A DNA stretch of 64,000 nucleotides, from contig SIJG01000082.1 of NCBI GenBank assembly GCA_023374025.1, forward strand, positions 149,464-213,463, given 5' to 3'. The stretch comes from Heterodera schachtii. Lineage: Eukaryota; Nematoda; Chromadorea; Rhabditida; Heteroderidae. The position numbers were made by a program, and so were the translations under genes. The stretch's first letter is position 1; every line of letters starts with the position of its first letter. Positions 54,157-64,000 of the stretch are shown piece after piece. The notes beneath the pieces are model-generated. The model did not search any database. It saw only the letters and a program-made list of their open reading frames with translations, and was not told the DNA's origin.

Positions 54157-54953
54157 TAGGGATGGCACGGAATTCCGATTTCCGACTTCCGATTTCCGAT
54201 TTCCGACATTTTTGGGGTCGGAATTCCGATTTCCGATTTCCGAAAAAATTTTGGACGTCGGAATTCCGACTTCCGATTTCCGAAATTTTTGATAAAAAGT
54301 CGGAAATTTTCGGAAATTTTTTTTGAATTTTTTTTCAAAAAATTAACAATTTTTTACAATTTTGGTTAATAAATTGCATTGAAATTTTCAAAAATTTCCC
54401 GGCGGCGCCTATCGGCACCGCCGCACCCTAAAAATCATATTTTTCTTGAGAAATTTTTGCCTCAAAATCGCTAAATTTAGTCTTTTTTGGACAAGATTTG
54501 TTAACAATTTGGTTAAAATTATAAAAAAAATTTCCCGGCGGCGCCTGTCGGCACCGCCGGACCTCGCCAGCCGTGTTTTCAAAAAATTTGAAAAAACGTG
54601 CCGCAAAAAAAGAAGGTAAAATTTTTGATGAAAGTCATTGAATAATTTTTTAAGGCAAATATTTATTTAAATAGATCAAAAAAATTTTGAACCAGCTTTT
54701 ACTTGGTTAATAATTAAAAATTTAGCCTATTATAATATTTAAAATTTTTTTTATTATATTTTATATTTTTTGAAAAATTTCCGATTTCCGACTTCCGAAT
54801 TCCGATTTCCGACGTTTTTGGGGTCGGAATTCCGATTTCCGACTTCCGAAAAATTTTTGGGCCTCGGAAATCCGATTTCCGAAAAATTTTGGACCCCCGG
54901 AATTCCGATTTCCGATTTCCGAAAATTTTTGGGGCCTCGGAATGCCATCCCTG
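54157..54953. mobile_element. Non-autonomous hAT-like element, 797 bases, 8-base duplication
   Basis: Ends are TAGGGATGGCACGGAATTCC and, inverted, CAGGGATGGCATTCCG. The duplication GTCCACAT flanks it (54149-54156 and 54954-54961). Both ends carry many CGGAATTCCGATTTCCGAC-type subterminal repeats. The interior holds two copies of a GC-rich hairpin repeat (54398-54423 and 54534-54560). There is no transposase. A truncated relative of the left end is at 29117. Confidence 0.9.
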
Positions 54954-55042
54954 GTCCACATCACTCATTTGACTCAGTCCATTCATTTACTTGGTCAGCA
55001 TTCACTCATCACCAAGCATTGTTCTCCATCACCACTATTGAT

Positions 55043-56311
55043 TAGGGTTGGGCCCCCGACCCCGCCCCCGACCCCGAACCCCGACATTTTTGGCCATTTT
55101 CGGGGAAAACCCCGACCCCGAACCCCGACGCTTCCAACCCCGACAACCCCGAACCCCGACCCTTAACCCCGATCGGGGTCGGGGTTAAATATACACCCCT
55201 AAGAATGGCATTTTTGTGAGAGAAAAGACAAAAAATTATACAAAATTTGAATTTTTTTAACCATTTTGCCAAATTTTTATTAAAAAGGCATATTTGCTTT
55301 GGTTAAGTTGATATGTATTGTGGTGTAGTGGTTAGTGTGTCAACACTGGCATTTCTGTCTACCATGAGTTCGATTCCGGGTGACAGTTTTGTTTTTAATT
55401 TATTTTTTTGTGATTAATAGAATTTTTTAAACAAAAATAAAAAATACCCAAAAATTGATCATCCGTGGCATATTTATTTATGAATTGAAGCCAATTTTCC
55501 TTTCGTCAAAATTAAAATTTTTCCTTGAATAAATCATGGAAATTTAATATATTTAAAATATTTTTGACAAAATATCAAGAAAAAAACATAATTTTCCCGG
55601 AAATTCATAAGATTTTTTCGAAAATTTGTTCGAAAATAGAGCTTAAATTTTAAAATTCGCCTGGTGCTGCCTATCAGCATCGCCGGCATCCCAAAAAAAC
55701 CTAAAAATTTTGCTTAAAATCGAAAAAATTTATGAATTTTTTGGACAATATCTGTTAACAAATCTCACTCAAATTTTCAAAAATTTTCCCGGCGGCGCCT
55801 ATCGGCACCGCCGGACCCTTTCTCCTTAAAGATCTTTAGAAAAAGCGTGCCAGAAAAAAAAGATGGTTGGAAAACGAAAAAAAAATCAATTTTTTTTTTA
55901 TTAAATCCATTATTTTTATTGCATATAATTTTTTTGAAAGGTAATTTCTCTAAATTCCTTTCATTTCCACAATAATTTTCTTATAGTAATTTTTTTTAAT
56001 TTATAATGGATAAAATAAATAATAATTTTTCAAAAAATGCAATTTGCGTTTTATAATTAATTCTATACAAAAATATGATAAAAATAAAAATACATAAAAT
56101 TATTATTATGAAAATTAATAAATATTTTTAAAGTTTGTAAAAATACAAGAAAATTTTTGACTATATGGCATAAGAAAAAAATTGAAAAACCCCGAACCCC
56201 GACCCCGAACCCCGAACGATTTGGCAACCCCGACCCCGAACCCCGACGCTTCCAACCCCGACAACCCCGAACCCCGAATTTTCCAACCCCGACGTCGGGG
56301 GCCCAACCCTA
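55043..56311. mobile_element. Non-autonomous hAT-like element, 1269 bases, 8-base duplication
   Basis: Perfect terminal inverted repeats TAGGGTTGGGCCCCCGAC lie at 55043 and 56294-56311, with the 8-base duplication CTATTGAT (55035-55042 and 56312-56319). Subterminal arrays of ACCCCGA/CCCCGAACC repeats lie at both ends. The interior holds GC hairpin repeats (55659-55686 and 55788-55814) and a tRNA-like stretch. There is no transposase. It is a different family from the neighbour at 54157, inserted only 90 bases away. Confidence 0.92.
55319..55394 (+). other. tRNA-like segment within the hAT-like element
   Basis: TGGTGTAGTGGTTAGTGTG resembles an A box and GAGTTCGATTCCGGGTG a B box, at tRNA-like spacing. 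The acceptor and T stems pair poorly, so it is a pol III relic or SINE head and not a tRNA gene. Confidence 0.35.
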
Positions 56312-56319
56312 CTATTGAT

Positions 56320-57068
56320 TATTTCCTCCGACTTCATTACTTCATTCACCTGAATAAATATTGGTTTTTATTTTTATTTTTTTGTTGTGCCAATCGCACG
56401 ACACAACATAAATTAAGTTAATAAAAAACTGAACGAGTTAACTTTTTTCTCGTAATTATTCCAGTAAAATTTGTGAGTTTTTTATGATCACTTAAAGAAG
56501 AGTCATCATGGGGGATTAAATCTGCAAAAAGGAAAAAAAAAAGAAATTCAAATACTTTTTTTTTTATTTGGGGGATTAAATCTGTAAAAAGGAAAAAAGC
56601 TGAAAAAAATGAAAAGGATGAAAAACAAATTCAAAAAGGCCAATTAAAATTTTTCATTCCTTTTTTTCGTCCTTTGGCCTTCGCTGTAAAAATTTGACGA
56701 ATTGTGCCAATTTTTGATGCAAATTGGCACCGTAATTGGGCATTAATGCCTTGCCGACAAATTCCAATCCCAGTTTTGGATTATCACTTTATTTTCCAAA
56801 ACGAATTTTCTTTTTCTTTTTTGTTCAGTAGAGTAAAAAAAAAAAGAAATAAATTATTTAATTTAGGAATTTTTTTTTAAAATAAATGTGATCAGTAGGG
56901 AAGAAAATCATTTATATTTACAAAAAATTGGATTGGAGATTTTTTTACGGAAATTCAGTAGAATTAAGCTTTTTCATGTGAATAAAAAGTCTCTTAATGG
57001 ACTAAAATGAATTATTTAAGAAAAAAAAAATTAGATAAATTCATATTTGTCAATATAATCGCGGAAAA
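56320..57068 (+). promoter_or_regulatory. 5' flank of HTH copy 57069 (subfamily 2)
   Basis: 56515-56630 contains a short duplication (GGGGGATTAAATCTG at 56511 and 56570). 56750-57068 is the flank of the second subfamily: GATTATCACTTTATTTTCC, TGTGATCAGTAGGGAAGAAA at about 56887, TTCAGTAGAATTAAGC, CTTAATGGACTAAAATGAA, then a short leader to the ATG. The same order occurs on the minus strand at 60828-61170. Confidence 0.5.
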
Positions 57069-57751
57069 ATGAAATTATTACTGTTATTATTCTGTTTAAT
57101 TTTAATTATATTTGCCTTAATTAGTCAAATTGAATCAGGAAATAAAAAACTGCAACAAAAGTCATTTGATGAGATATTTGGAGAAAAATGGGAAGAAAAA
57201 GAAGAAAAAGTGCAAAATGAACAGAAGAAACGGGAAATAATAAGAAAATATTATAAAATAAAAGAAAAATAAAGCAAAAAGGAAGAAAATTATCAAGAAA
57301 AGAATGGAATAAAATTAATAGGAAAATAGCGAAGAGTTTGGGGACAAATGATAATTATATTTATAAATGGATTAAAGAATTTGGTCTTCAAAGAAAGAAA
57401 AGTCACAAATCAAAAACTGATGAAGAAAAACATGAGATTATTCAAAAATTTATTGCAATGGCTAATGAATTTAAACAAAAAGGAAAATATTCAAAAAAAG
57501 AATGGCAACAAAATTATGCCGAAATTTGTCAGAAAATTGGTGTTGGCTATAAAACAATTAATAAATGGAAGAAACAATTTGGCATTAGCTGTAAAATAAC
57601 GGAGAAAGAAAAAAAGGAAAAAATGCAAAAATATTGGCAAATAAAAAGCGAAAAGTCAAAAATGAGTAACAAAGAAATTGCAAAATTATTGAAAATTGAT
57701 AAAAAGAGTATTTTTAATTGGAAGAAACAATTTGGAGAAGAATTGTTCTAA
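57069..57751 (+). pseudogene. Secreted triple-HTH copy (subfamily 2) with one frameshift
   Basis: ATG 57069 gives a signal peptide (MKLLLLLFCLILIIFALIS), SFDEIFGEKWEEKEEK and YYKIKEK, then a stop at 57270-57272 caused by one missing A near 57265. The next frame, open from before 57338 to 57751, carries repeat A (YIYKWIKEFGL), B (TINKWKKQFGI) and C (KYWQIKSEKSKMSNKEI, IFNWKKQFGEELF). The block is followed by a VQNEQKKR insert shared with 60827 and not with subfamily 1. It is intact apart from that one base. Confidence 0.8.
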
Positions 57752-58785
57752 CAATAGCAGAAGAAAAAAGTGATTTTTTGTTTTTCATTTGAAAATAAAA
57801 AATATATTTTATTTTATTTTTGCTTTAAATTTCTTTACTCATTTTTCACTTTTGTCCTGGGGGCATGAATTATTGATTTATTTTTTGATATTGTAAATTG
57901 TATATAAAATATTTCTGATTTTGAATGAGACATTTATTTGATATTTGTCCTCGTTTTGAAATCAATTCAAAGTAATAAATTCTCATTTATTCTTTTAATA
58001 AATATTGATAGCTAAAAATTACCTAATTTTTAATTTTGTAATTAATTAATATTAATATTGTCCAAATATTGTCCAAAGCATCCTAACGCAATATTTCTCT
58101 TGACCAATGCGAAAAAGACAAATTCAAAACGGTATAATTAGGAGACTTTTTACGATTTTAAGTGAATTGTGAGTGATTAAAATTTGCTGAAAATCCAGCA
58201 ATAAAAGAAATATACAATATATCCCAATTAAAATTAGCGTGGTTTAGTTCAGAAATTGTTTTTGTCAGTTCTTCTATAGTCTTCTTGCCCCGTATAGTCA
58301 AGATGATAATTAATTAATTAATTCATAATTCATTACTGCATAATAGTGAATAAATTTTGATTTCTAAGATATATTTACGATTTTTTATGTGATCAGAAGA
58401 ATTAGTAAATTTAATTAAAGAAAAAATTTATTTTTCATTGTTTTACAATATTTTGGTCAATTTGAAAGAATTTATTCAAAAAAAATTATATTTTTAAAAA
58501 ATCAGTAAATTTACGATTTTTAATTTCTAAATAAAAATTGCTTTGAATATAATGACAGCCCATTTTCCCGGCGCAAGTGGAAATTTTGATGATTTTTTTC
58601 AAATTAAAAAACTCACCAAACAAAATAATAATAATAATTTCCTTTTAAAACAAAATTCTGGCCCTCATTCAATATTTGGAATTTGATTCCAATCCAGTCA
58701 TTTTGCCCTAATGTTAATAAATTTTTAGCTGAAAAACAAAATTACTCTCAACCACTAATTTTCATCATTTTACAATTTTCTAATC
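57752..58785. other. AT-rich spacer, no gene
   Basis: No coding region, repeat family or motif is recognised. TAATTAATTAATTCATAATTC tracts occur near 58312. Confidence 0.4.
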
Positions 58786-59600
58786 ACTCACTTTCGGATT
58801 ATCATTTTGCATATTTTCCACAAATAAAAAATTAATTATTTTCCTTTATTTTGTTAATCAATAGAGTAGAGAAAAAAGAAATTATTTAATAAAAATTTTC
58901 TTTTAAATAAATGTGATCAGTAGGGAAGAATATATCATCTTTTTTTTTCTTTTTTCAAAGCAATTTTTCCCCCTAGATCAGTAAAGAGTTGTAATATTTT
59001 CATATGAATAAAAAGACTCTTTAATCGACTGAAATTAATAATTTTATTATTTAAATAAATATTAAATAAAATTATATTTGGGAAAAAATTCGTAAAAAGG
59101 ATATTGTTATTCTGTTTGATTTTAATTTTAATTGCACTAATTAGTCCAATTGAATCAGAAAAAAACTAGTTGGACTAATTAGGGCAATTAAAATTAAAAT
59201 CAAACAGAATAACAATAGTAATTTCATTTTTCTGGAATTATATTCCCAAATATTAATTTATATATATATATTTTAATAAATCCAAATTATTCATTTTAGT
59301 CCATTAAGAAACTTTTTATTCACATGAAAAAGCTCAATTCTACTGAATTTCCGGAAAAAAATCACGAATCAAATTTATTTATAAATAATGATGATTTTCT
59401 TCCCTACTGATCACTAGGGACGCTACTTTTAGTGATTTAACGATTTTTTTTTTTGCTTAATTGTTTTGATGAAAGGAGCTCAATATAATTTAATTTTTTC
59501 TATTCTATAAATTTTCTTAAAAATAAAGTGTAAATCCGAAAGTGAGTAATTAGAAAATTAGTGGTTGAGCAAAATGCCATTAAAAGGATTTTCTTATTTT
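58786..59600. repeat. Head-to-head palindrome of HTH subfamily 2 5' ends
   Basis: Left arm on the plus strand: GTGATCAGTAGGGAAGAATA near 58913, then a signal-peptide piece (ATTGTTATTCTGTTTGATT). After AATCAGAAAAAAACTAG the same piece returns inverted from about 59170, leading to TTCATTTTTCTGG at 59224 and TTCCCTACTGATCAC near 59400 on the minus strand. The inner 60 bases pair almost perfectly. Each half has the promoter-side flank and the start of the signal peptide, but no SFDEIFGEKW block or HTH repeats. Confidence 0.75.
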
Positions 59601-59765
59601 TTCTTAAAATAAGTAAAGTTTCGATTATTACATTTAGAGTAGAGCGGTAATCGGTAATTGTAAAAAACAGGTACCGGTAAAACCGGTAATTTTCCAACGT
59701 TAAAAATTTTCGAACAAATTTTTTTGGGGACGCGTTTTTCCAAAACTTTTGGGGAACAAGTGGGA

Positions 59766-59791
59766 CCGGCGGTGCCGATAGGCGCCGTCGG
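59766..59791 (-). repeat. GC-rich hairpin repeat
   Basis: ACCGGCGGTGCCGATAGGCG followed by CCGTCGG pairs with itself around GATA. Related copies lie at 54398, 54534, 55659, 55788, 61464 and 62991. Confidence 0.7.
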
Positions 59792-60125
59792 AAAATTTTT
59801 TGTACTTTTTAATGCGATTTGTTAATAGATTTTATCCAAAAAATGACTAAATTTGCGCTTAGATCATGTTAATCCTAAAAGCAGGATCCATAAACAGTTA
59901 ATTTATATTTTATTGAAAATTTATTCGCAAATAATCTCGTAAAAAGTGATCAGAAGATTTTTCTCTCACAAGAGCAACCGAATGATAATTTTTGATGAAG
60001 AAATCAATTTTTATCATAAATTTAGTAAAATTTATTCCTATTTTTTAAATCGACTAAAAAATTAGTAACCAAAAATTTTTAAGAAATCGGAAAACTGAAA
60101 TTGACAAAATAAAGAAATGTTTTTT

Positions 60126-60827
60126 TTAATTTAGAAAATCTATTTTATCAAGGTTCATTTCATTCTTCTCCTGTTTCTTCCATTTTGAAATGCTTGTTCT
60201 ATCAATTTTCAATATTTTTGCAATTTCCTTGTCAGTCATTTTTGGGTTTTCTTTTTTCATTTGCCAATAAATTTTCATTTTTTCCAATTTTTCTTTCTCC
60301 TTTATTTTGCAGCTAATGCCAAATTGTTTCATCCATTTATTAATTATAAATTTGCTGACACCGATTTTCTTACAAATTACGACATAAATCTGATGCCATT
60401 CTTTTAAGGAATATTTTCTTTTTTCTTTATATTCGTTTTTCATTGAAATGAATTTTTGCACAATTTCATGTTTTTCTTCATCACTTTTTGATTTATGACT
60501 TTTATGTATTTTTTGATTAAGTCCCAATTCTTTGATCCATTCATAAATTTTCTTTCGATTTGTCCCCAATTTTTTCGCTATTTTCGAATTAATTTTATTC
60601 CATTCTTTTGTTGAGTATTTTCTTCCTTTTTGCTTAATTTTCTCTTTTATTTTATAATATTTTCTTATTTTTTCATGTTTCTTCTGTTCATTTTGCGTTT
60701 TTTCTTCCCATTTTTCTCCAAATATTTCATCAAATGATTTTTCTTGTAGTTTTTTCTCTTTTGATTCAATTGGACTAATCTTTACAATTATAATTAAAAT
60801 TAAACAGAATAATAGTAATATTTGCAT
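60126..60827 (-). CDS. Secreted protein with three HTH repeats, subfamily 2, intact (233 residues)
   Basis: The frame is open from ATG 60827 to the stop at 60128-60126. Signal peptide MQILLLFCLILIIIVKIS, then SFDEIFGEKWEEK and the subfamily 2 insert TQNEQKKHEK. Repeat A closes with IYEWIKELGL, repeat B with INKWMKQFGI, repeat C with ISKWKKQ, after which the usual FGEEMF is replaced by EKNEMNLDKIDFLN. The altered tail may reflect a small shift near the end, although the core of repeat C is whole. The flank to the right contains the subfamily 2 motifs (CCCTACTGATCAC near 61004). Confidence 0.82.
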   Translation of the reverse strand: MQILLLFCLILIIIVKISPIESKEKKLQEKSFDEIFGEKWEEKTQNEQKKHEKIRKYYKIKEKIKQKGRKYSTKEWNKINSKIAKKLGTNRKKIYEWIKELGLNQKIHKSHKSKSDEEKHEIVQKFISMKNEYKEKRKYSLKEWHQIYVVICKKIGVSKFIINKWMKQFGISCKIKEKEKLEKMKIYWQMKKENPKMTDKEIAKILKIDRTSISKWKKQEKNEMNLDKIDFLN

Positions 60828-61170
60828 TTTTCCGGGGTTATATTCCCAAATATAAATTTATCTAATGTTTTTTTTCTTATATAATTCATTTCAGTCCATT
60901 AAGAGACTTTTTCTTCACATGAAAAAAGCTCAATTCTACTGAATTTCCGGAAAAAATAAATCATCAAGAATCAAATTTATTTGTAAATAATGATGATTTT
61001 CTTCCCTACTGATCACTTTTATTTAAAATAAATTTTTTTTTATTAAATAATTTCTTTTTTTCTACTCTTTTTATTAATAAATAAATGCAAATAATTAATT
61101 ATTTTTTTGTGGAAAATATGTAAAATGATAATCCGAAAGTGAGTGATTAGAAAATAGCAAATGATGAAAA
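60828..61170 (-). promoter_or_regulatory. 5' flank of intact HTH gene 60126-60827
   Basis: Read on the minus strand: TAATCACTCACTTTCGGATTATC (61130 region), GTGATCAGTAGGGAAGAAAA, TTCAGTAGAATTGAGC, TCTTAATGGACTGAAATGAA and a leader with CCCCGGAAAA before the ATG. The set equals that of 57069 and the 58786-59600 palindrome. Confidence 0.5.
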
Positions 61171-61600
61171 TTAATGGTTCAAGCATTTTAAAATGAAAGA
61201 AATTATTTTTTAGAAAAGTTAGAATGATTTAAAGCTATTTAGCAAAATTTGTTGACAGAATTTATCCCAAAATTCGCCAAACTTTGGGATTTTGAGTCGA
61301 TTTTTTTAATTAGGGAAGATGTTGTGGTCCAGAGGTCAGGGACGGTCCCAGGGTTTTTTCTTCGAGGGGATATCACCGCCCTAGTCGGCAACCTTTTTTT
61401 GTTTTCTACATCACTTTTTGTCGTCACTCTTTTTCCAAAAAAACTTTTGCAAAGAACGGGGTCAGGCTGTGCCGATAGGCGCCGCCGGGGAAAATTTTAA
61501 AAATTTGAGTACAATTTGTTAACGGATTTTCTTTAAAAAAGGATAAAATATGGGTCAATTTAAAAAATGTGAAGAATCATTCTTTTTCGATGTGAAACCC
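61171..61600. other. Spacer with GC hairpin repeat
   Basis: 61464-61490 is a copy of the GC-rich hairpin (GTGCCGATAGGCGCCGCCG). TTTGTTAACGGATTTTCTTTA, which lies next to it, is shared with the other hairpin copies, so the repeat is longer than the hairpin. No gene is seen. Confidence 0.5.
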
Positions 61601-61604
61601 ATGA

Positions 61605-62081
61605 ATATTCTTTCTCCCTCTCGCTCTCTCTCTCACTTTCTTTTTCTTTTTTCTCTCTCTCTTTTTCTCCTCCTCTCTCTGTCCTTTTCTCTCTCTCTCT
61701 CTCTTTTTCTCTTTCATTCTCTTTCTTTTGCTCTCTCTCCCTTTTTTCACCTCCTTCTCTCTTTATCTCTCTCTATTTCCCTCTTTCTCTTTCTCTCTCA
61801 CTTCTCTCTCCCTCTTTGTTTTTCTCTCTCCCTCTCTTCTCCCTCTCTCTATAGCGCTCTCTCTCTCTTTTCATCTCCTTCTCTCCTCCTTTCTCTCTCT
61901 CTTCTCTTTTCTATCTCTCTCTCTCTCTCTCTCTCCTATTTTCTCTGTTCTCTCTCTCTCTTTCTCTCCCCCACCTTCATTCTCTCTCTTTTTTCTCACT
62001 ATTTCTCTTTCTTGTTCTCTTTCCCATTCTTTTTCTCCCTTTCTCTCTCTCTCTCTCTCTCCTCTCTCTTTCTCCCTCACC

Positions 62082-62112
<31 letters not shown>

Positions 62113-62145
62113 GCTTTGTCTCTCTCTCTCTCTTTTTCTTTCTGT
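61605..62145 (+). repeat. (CT)n-rich imperfect microsatellite, about 0.54 kb
   Basis: CTCTCT, TTTCTC and CTCC runs. Open frames across it are Ser/Leu/Phe artefacts. Strand-complementary to the (GA)n array at 29290-29815. Confidence 0.95.
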
Positions 62146-62459
62146 TCAATCCATCATTCTCACATATTCCATAAAAGCATATTTTAAAAGAATTGAAATA
62201 ATTTTTAATTTTCTTAAAAAATGACTTCTAAAAAATTTTTTAGATTTAAAAGCAAAAAATCGTAAGCAATTCCACAAACTTTTTATTATATCCTTTTCTT
62301 TGATCTTAAAGTTTTTCAGCCATTTTCCTTTAATTTTATTTTTTGCAAGTTTTCGTGCCAATAAAAAGTCAAGTTTAAAATCGTACGTACGTACACCACC
62401 AAATTAGTATAGTGGATTAGAGCTAAAAATTTCATTGTAGTAATTATAACAAATATTTA

Positions 62460-62990
62460 TTGCTGAAGCGGCATCAGTTGGCATAAAAATGTATGCGGAA
62501 ATTTTAACTGAAAAATGTTTGTTCTATACATAGTGAAAAATAACATGAAAAAAGATTATTTTATTAACTCAAAAAAGATTTCAGAATCGGATAATATACG
62601 TGACTTGGGAATTATGATTGACCCGAAACTTACTTTTTTAGAACATATTATCAAAATTGTACGAAACGCATATCTTAGAATTCACCAGATTTTTTTAGTG
62701 TTAAAAACCAGGGAAATTAAGACTCTAACAGCACCTTATAACACTTCTTTACGGCCTCAATTAGAATATGCGACCTAAGTTTGGAACCCTAATTTAAAAA
62801 AAGACATAGACAAAATTGAACGGGTTCAAAAAACAAGAAAAGCATTTAGAAAATGTGGTTTTATTTACAAAAAATATGGGGAAAGACTAAAAATCACTGA
62901 TCTACACAAATTAGAAGAAAGAAGAAAAATTAATGATTTAACAACAGCTTTTAAAATTATAAAAAGGTACACCAGCATTGATGCTCGTTC
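62460..62990 (+). pseudogene. LINE reverse transcriptase C-terminal relic
   Basis: The frame 62515-62778 encodes IRDLGIMIDPKLTFLEHIIK and SLRPQLEYAT, the end of a non-LTR reverse transcriptase. It stops at 62776 and the same frame continues past it with VWNPNLKKDIDKIERVQKT and TDLHKLEERRKINDLTTAFK. The catalytic part and the endonuclease are missing. The sequence ends near a copy of the GC hairpin repeat (62991-63016). Confidence 0.75.
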
Positions 62991-63016
62991 CCGGCGGAGC
63001 CTATCGGGATCGCCGA

Positions 63017-63415
63017 CCTCAAAAAAAAATTATATTATTGAACCTAAAAAGAGCAAAAAAAAATTAGGAAATACTACAGAAATATTTTAAAAATTTTAAT
63101 AAATTGAATGCCAAATTGGTTGTTCCATTTTTCAATAACTGAACGACTAACTCGAATTTTCTTACCAATTTCGGCATTTGAAGAAGTTTAAAAATTCCAA
63201 TAATTTTGAGAATTTGATACGAAAAACCCTCCAAAATTGTGGCAGTCTCTCATTCGCATGTTACTTGGTTTGTCTTTTTTATACCGTAATTAAATTTTTC
63301 GAAAAAAGGAAATTAATTTAGCATATTTAAAGGAAAAAGCACCAAAAAATAATATATATTAAATTGAAATTGGTCTAACAAATCACTCTTCTTCTTTTTC
63401 TGCAATTCTCTAAAA
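63017..63415. other. Repeat region with an HTH repeat-B scrap
   Basis: 63115-63185 on the minus strand carries EIGKKIRVSRSVIEKW-like sequence (CCATTTTTCAATAACTGAACG). 63190-63330 matches 51165-51270. No gene. Confidence 0.5.
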
Positions 63416-63419
63416 CATT

Positions 63420-64000
63420 TCTTCTCCAAATTGCTTTTTTCATCTTAGAATAGTATTTTTTATGAATTTTCAATATTTTTCCAATTTCCTTATCACTCAT
63501 TTTTGGATTTTCTCCTTTTATTTCCCAATAAATTTTCATTTTTTCTATTTTTCTTTTTCCGTTATCATTTTCTTGCTAATGCTAAGTTTTTTCTTCCATT
63601 TACTAATTGTTCCACAGCTAACTCCAATTTTCTTGCCAATTTCTTCATTAATTTGTTGCCATTCTTTTAATGAATATTTGCTTTTTTGTTTAAATTCATT
63701 TGACATTTCAATGAAATTTGGTACAATTTCTAATTTTTCTTCATCAGTTTTTGATTTATAACTTTTTTGTATTTGTTTTCGAAGACCAAATTTTTTGATC
63801 CATTTAAAAATTTTGGTTCGATTTGTCCCCAATTTTTTCGTTATTTTACTATCAATTTTCTTCCATTTTTTATTTGAATATTTCTTTCCTTTTTCCTTTA
63901 CTTTCTCTTTTATTTTATAGAATTTGCCAATTATTTCTCCTTTTTCTTTCAATTTTTGTTCTTGTTTTTCTTCCCATTTTTCTCCAAAGATTTCATCAAA
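63420..64000 (-). pseudogene. Triple-HTH copy with a frameshift (cut by window edge)
   Basis: From the window edge the frame reads FDEIFGEKWEEKQEQKLKEK, repeat A (IFKWIKKFGL) and repeat B (TISKWKKKLSI), and stops at 63547-63545 after EKEK, where one A is missing from an A-run. Beyond it another frame holds repeat C (KIYWEIKGENPKMSDKEI) with a further shift near 63440 and the GEEMF end near 63418. The signal peptide lies outside the window. Confidence 0.75.

Noticed and set aside
55319..55394. A tRNA gene
   Set aside because: A and B box-like sequences are present, but the acceptor and T stems do not pair, and the stretch is inside a repeat element.

Overview
The window is eukaryotic, very AT-rich and dominated by repeats. 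It most likely comes from a nematode. Supporting signs are retroelements with the gag, pol and phlebovirus-type env layout known from nematodes, a 54-base intron with a GTAAG donor and a TTTTAG acceptor, and a TTTTTAG acceptor just upstream of many start codons, as expected for trans- or cis-splicing. An AT-rich plant-parasitic nematode such as a root-knot nematode would fit, but the species is inferred and not shown.

The main content is a dispersed, clustered multigene family. Members have a signal peptide, a conserved SFDEIFGEKWEEK block and three tandem helix-turn-helix-like (HTH) repeats, each ending in a W-x-K-x-F-G signature, about 230 residues in one exon. Three copies look intact (17730-18419 +, 22733-23428 -, 60126-60827 -). 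Two run off the window ends (1-449 -, and about 63420-64000 -). About a dozen more are pseudogenes or fragments carrying single-base indels, nonsense codons, deletions or insertions. Most copies keep a long conserved 5' flank with a GATCAGTAGGGA-type motif about 200 bases before the ATG. I found no exact name for the family. A secreted DNA- or nucleic-acid-binding-like protein, possibly an effector, is an inference.

Layout. 1-2400: HTH copy, its flank and a 16-unit minisatellite. 2400-12848: an LTR retrotransposon on the minus strand (323/324-base LTRs, TACT target duplication) whose gag-env block is duplicated in tandem, whose pol is missing, and which carries a small spliced membrane-protein gene on the opposite strand. 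12.9-36.6 kb: HTH genes and relics, a hAT transposase relic, a (GA)n array and a large foldback repeat. 36.6-48.2 kb: a BEL/Pao-type complex (protease, RT, damaged RNase H, integrase, phlebovirus-Gc-like env), duplicated in part and hit by two later LTR elements with clear target duplications (GCGAG for a coding-poor element, CCATG for a Ty3-like element with pol deleted). 48.3-64 kb: more HTH genes and pseudogenes, two non-autonomous hAT-like elements with 8-base duplications, a head-to-head palindrome of HTH 5' ends, a (CT)n array and a LINE relic.

No RNA gene, CRISPR array or operon is supported. Host genes other than the HTH family and the small spliced gene could not be identified.
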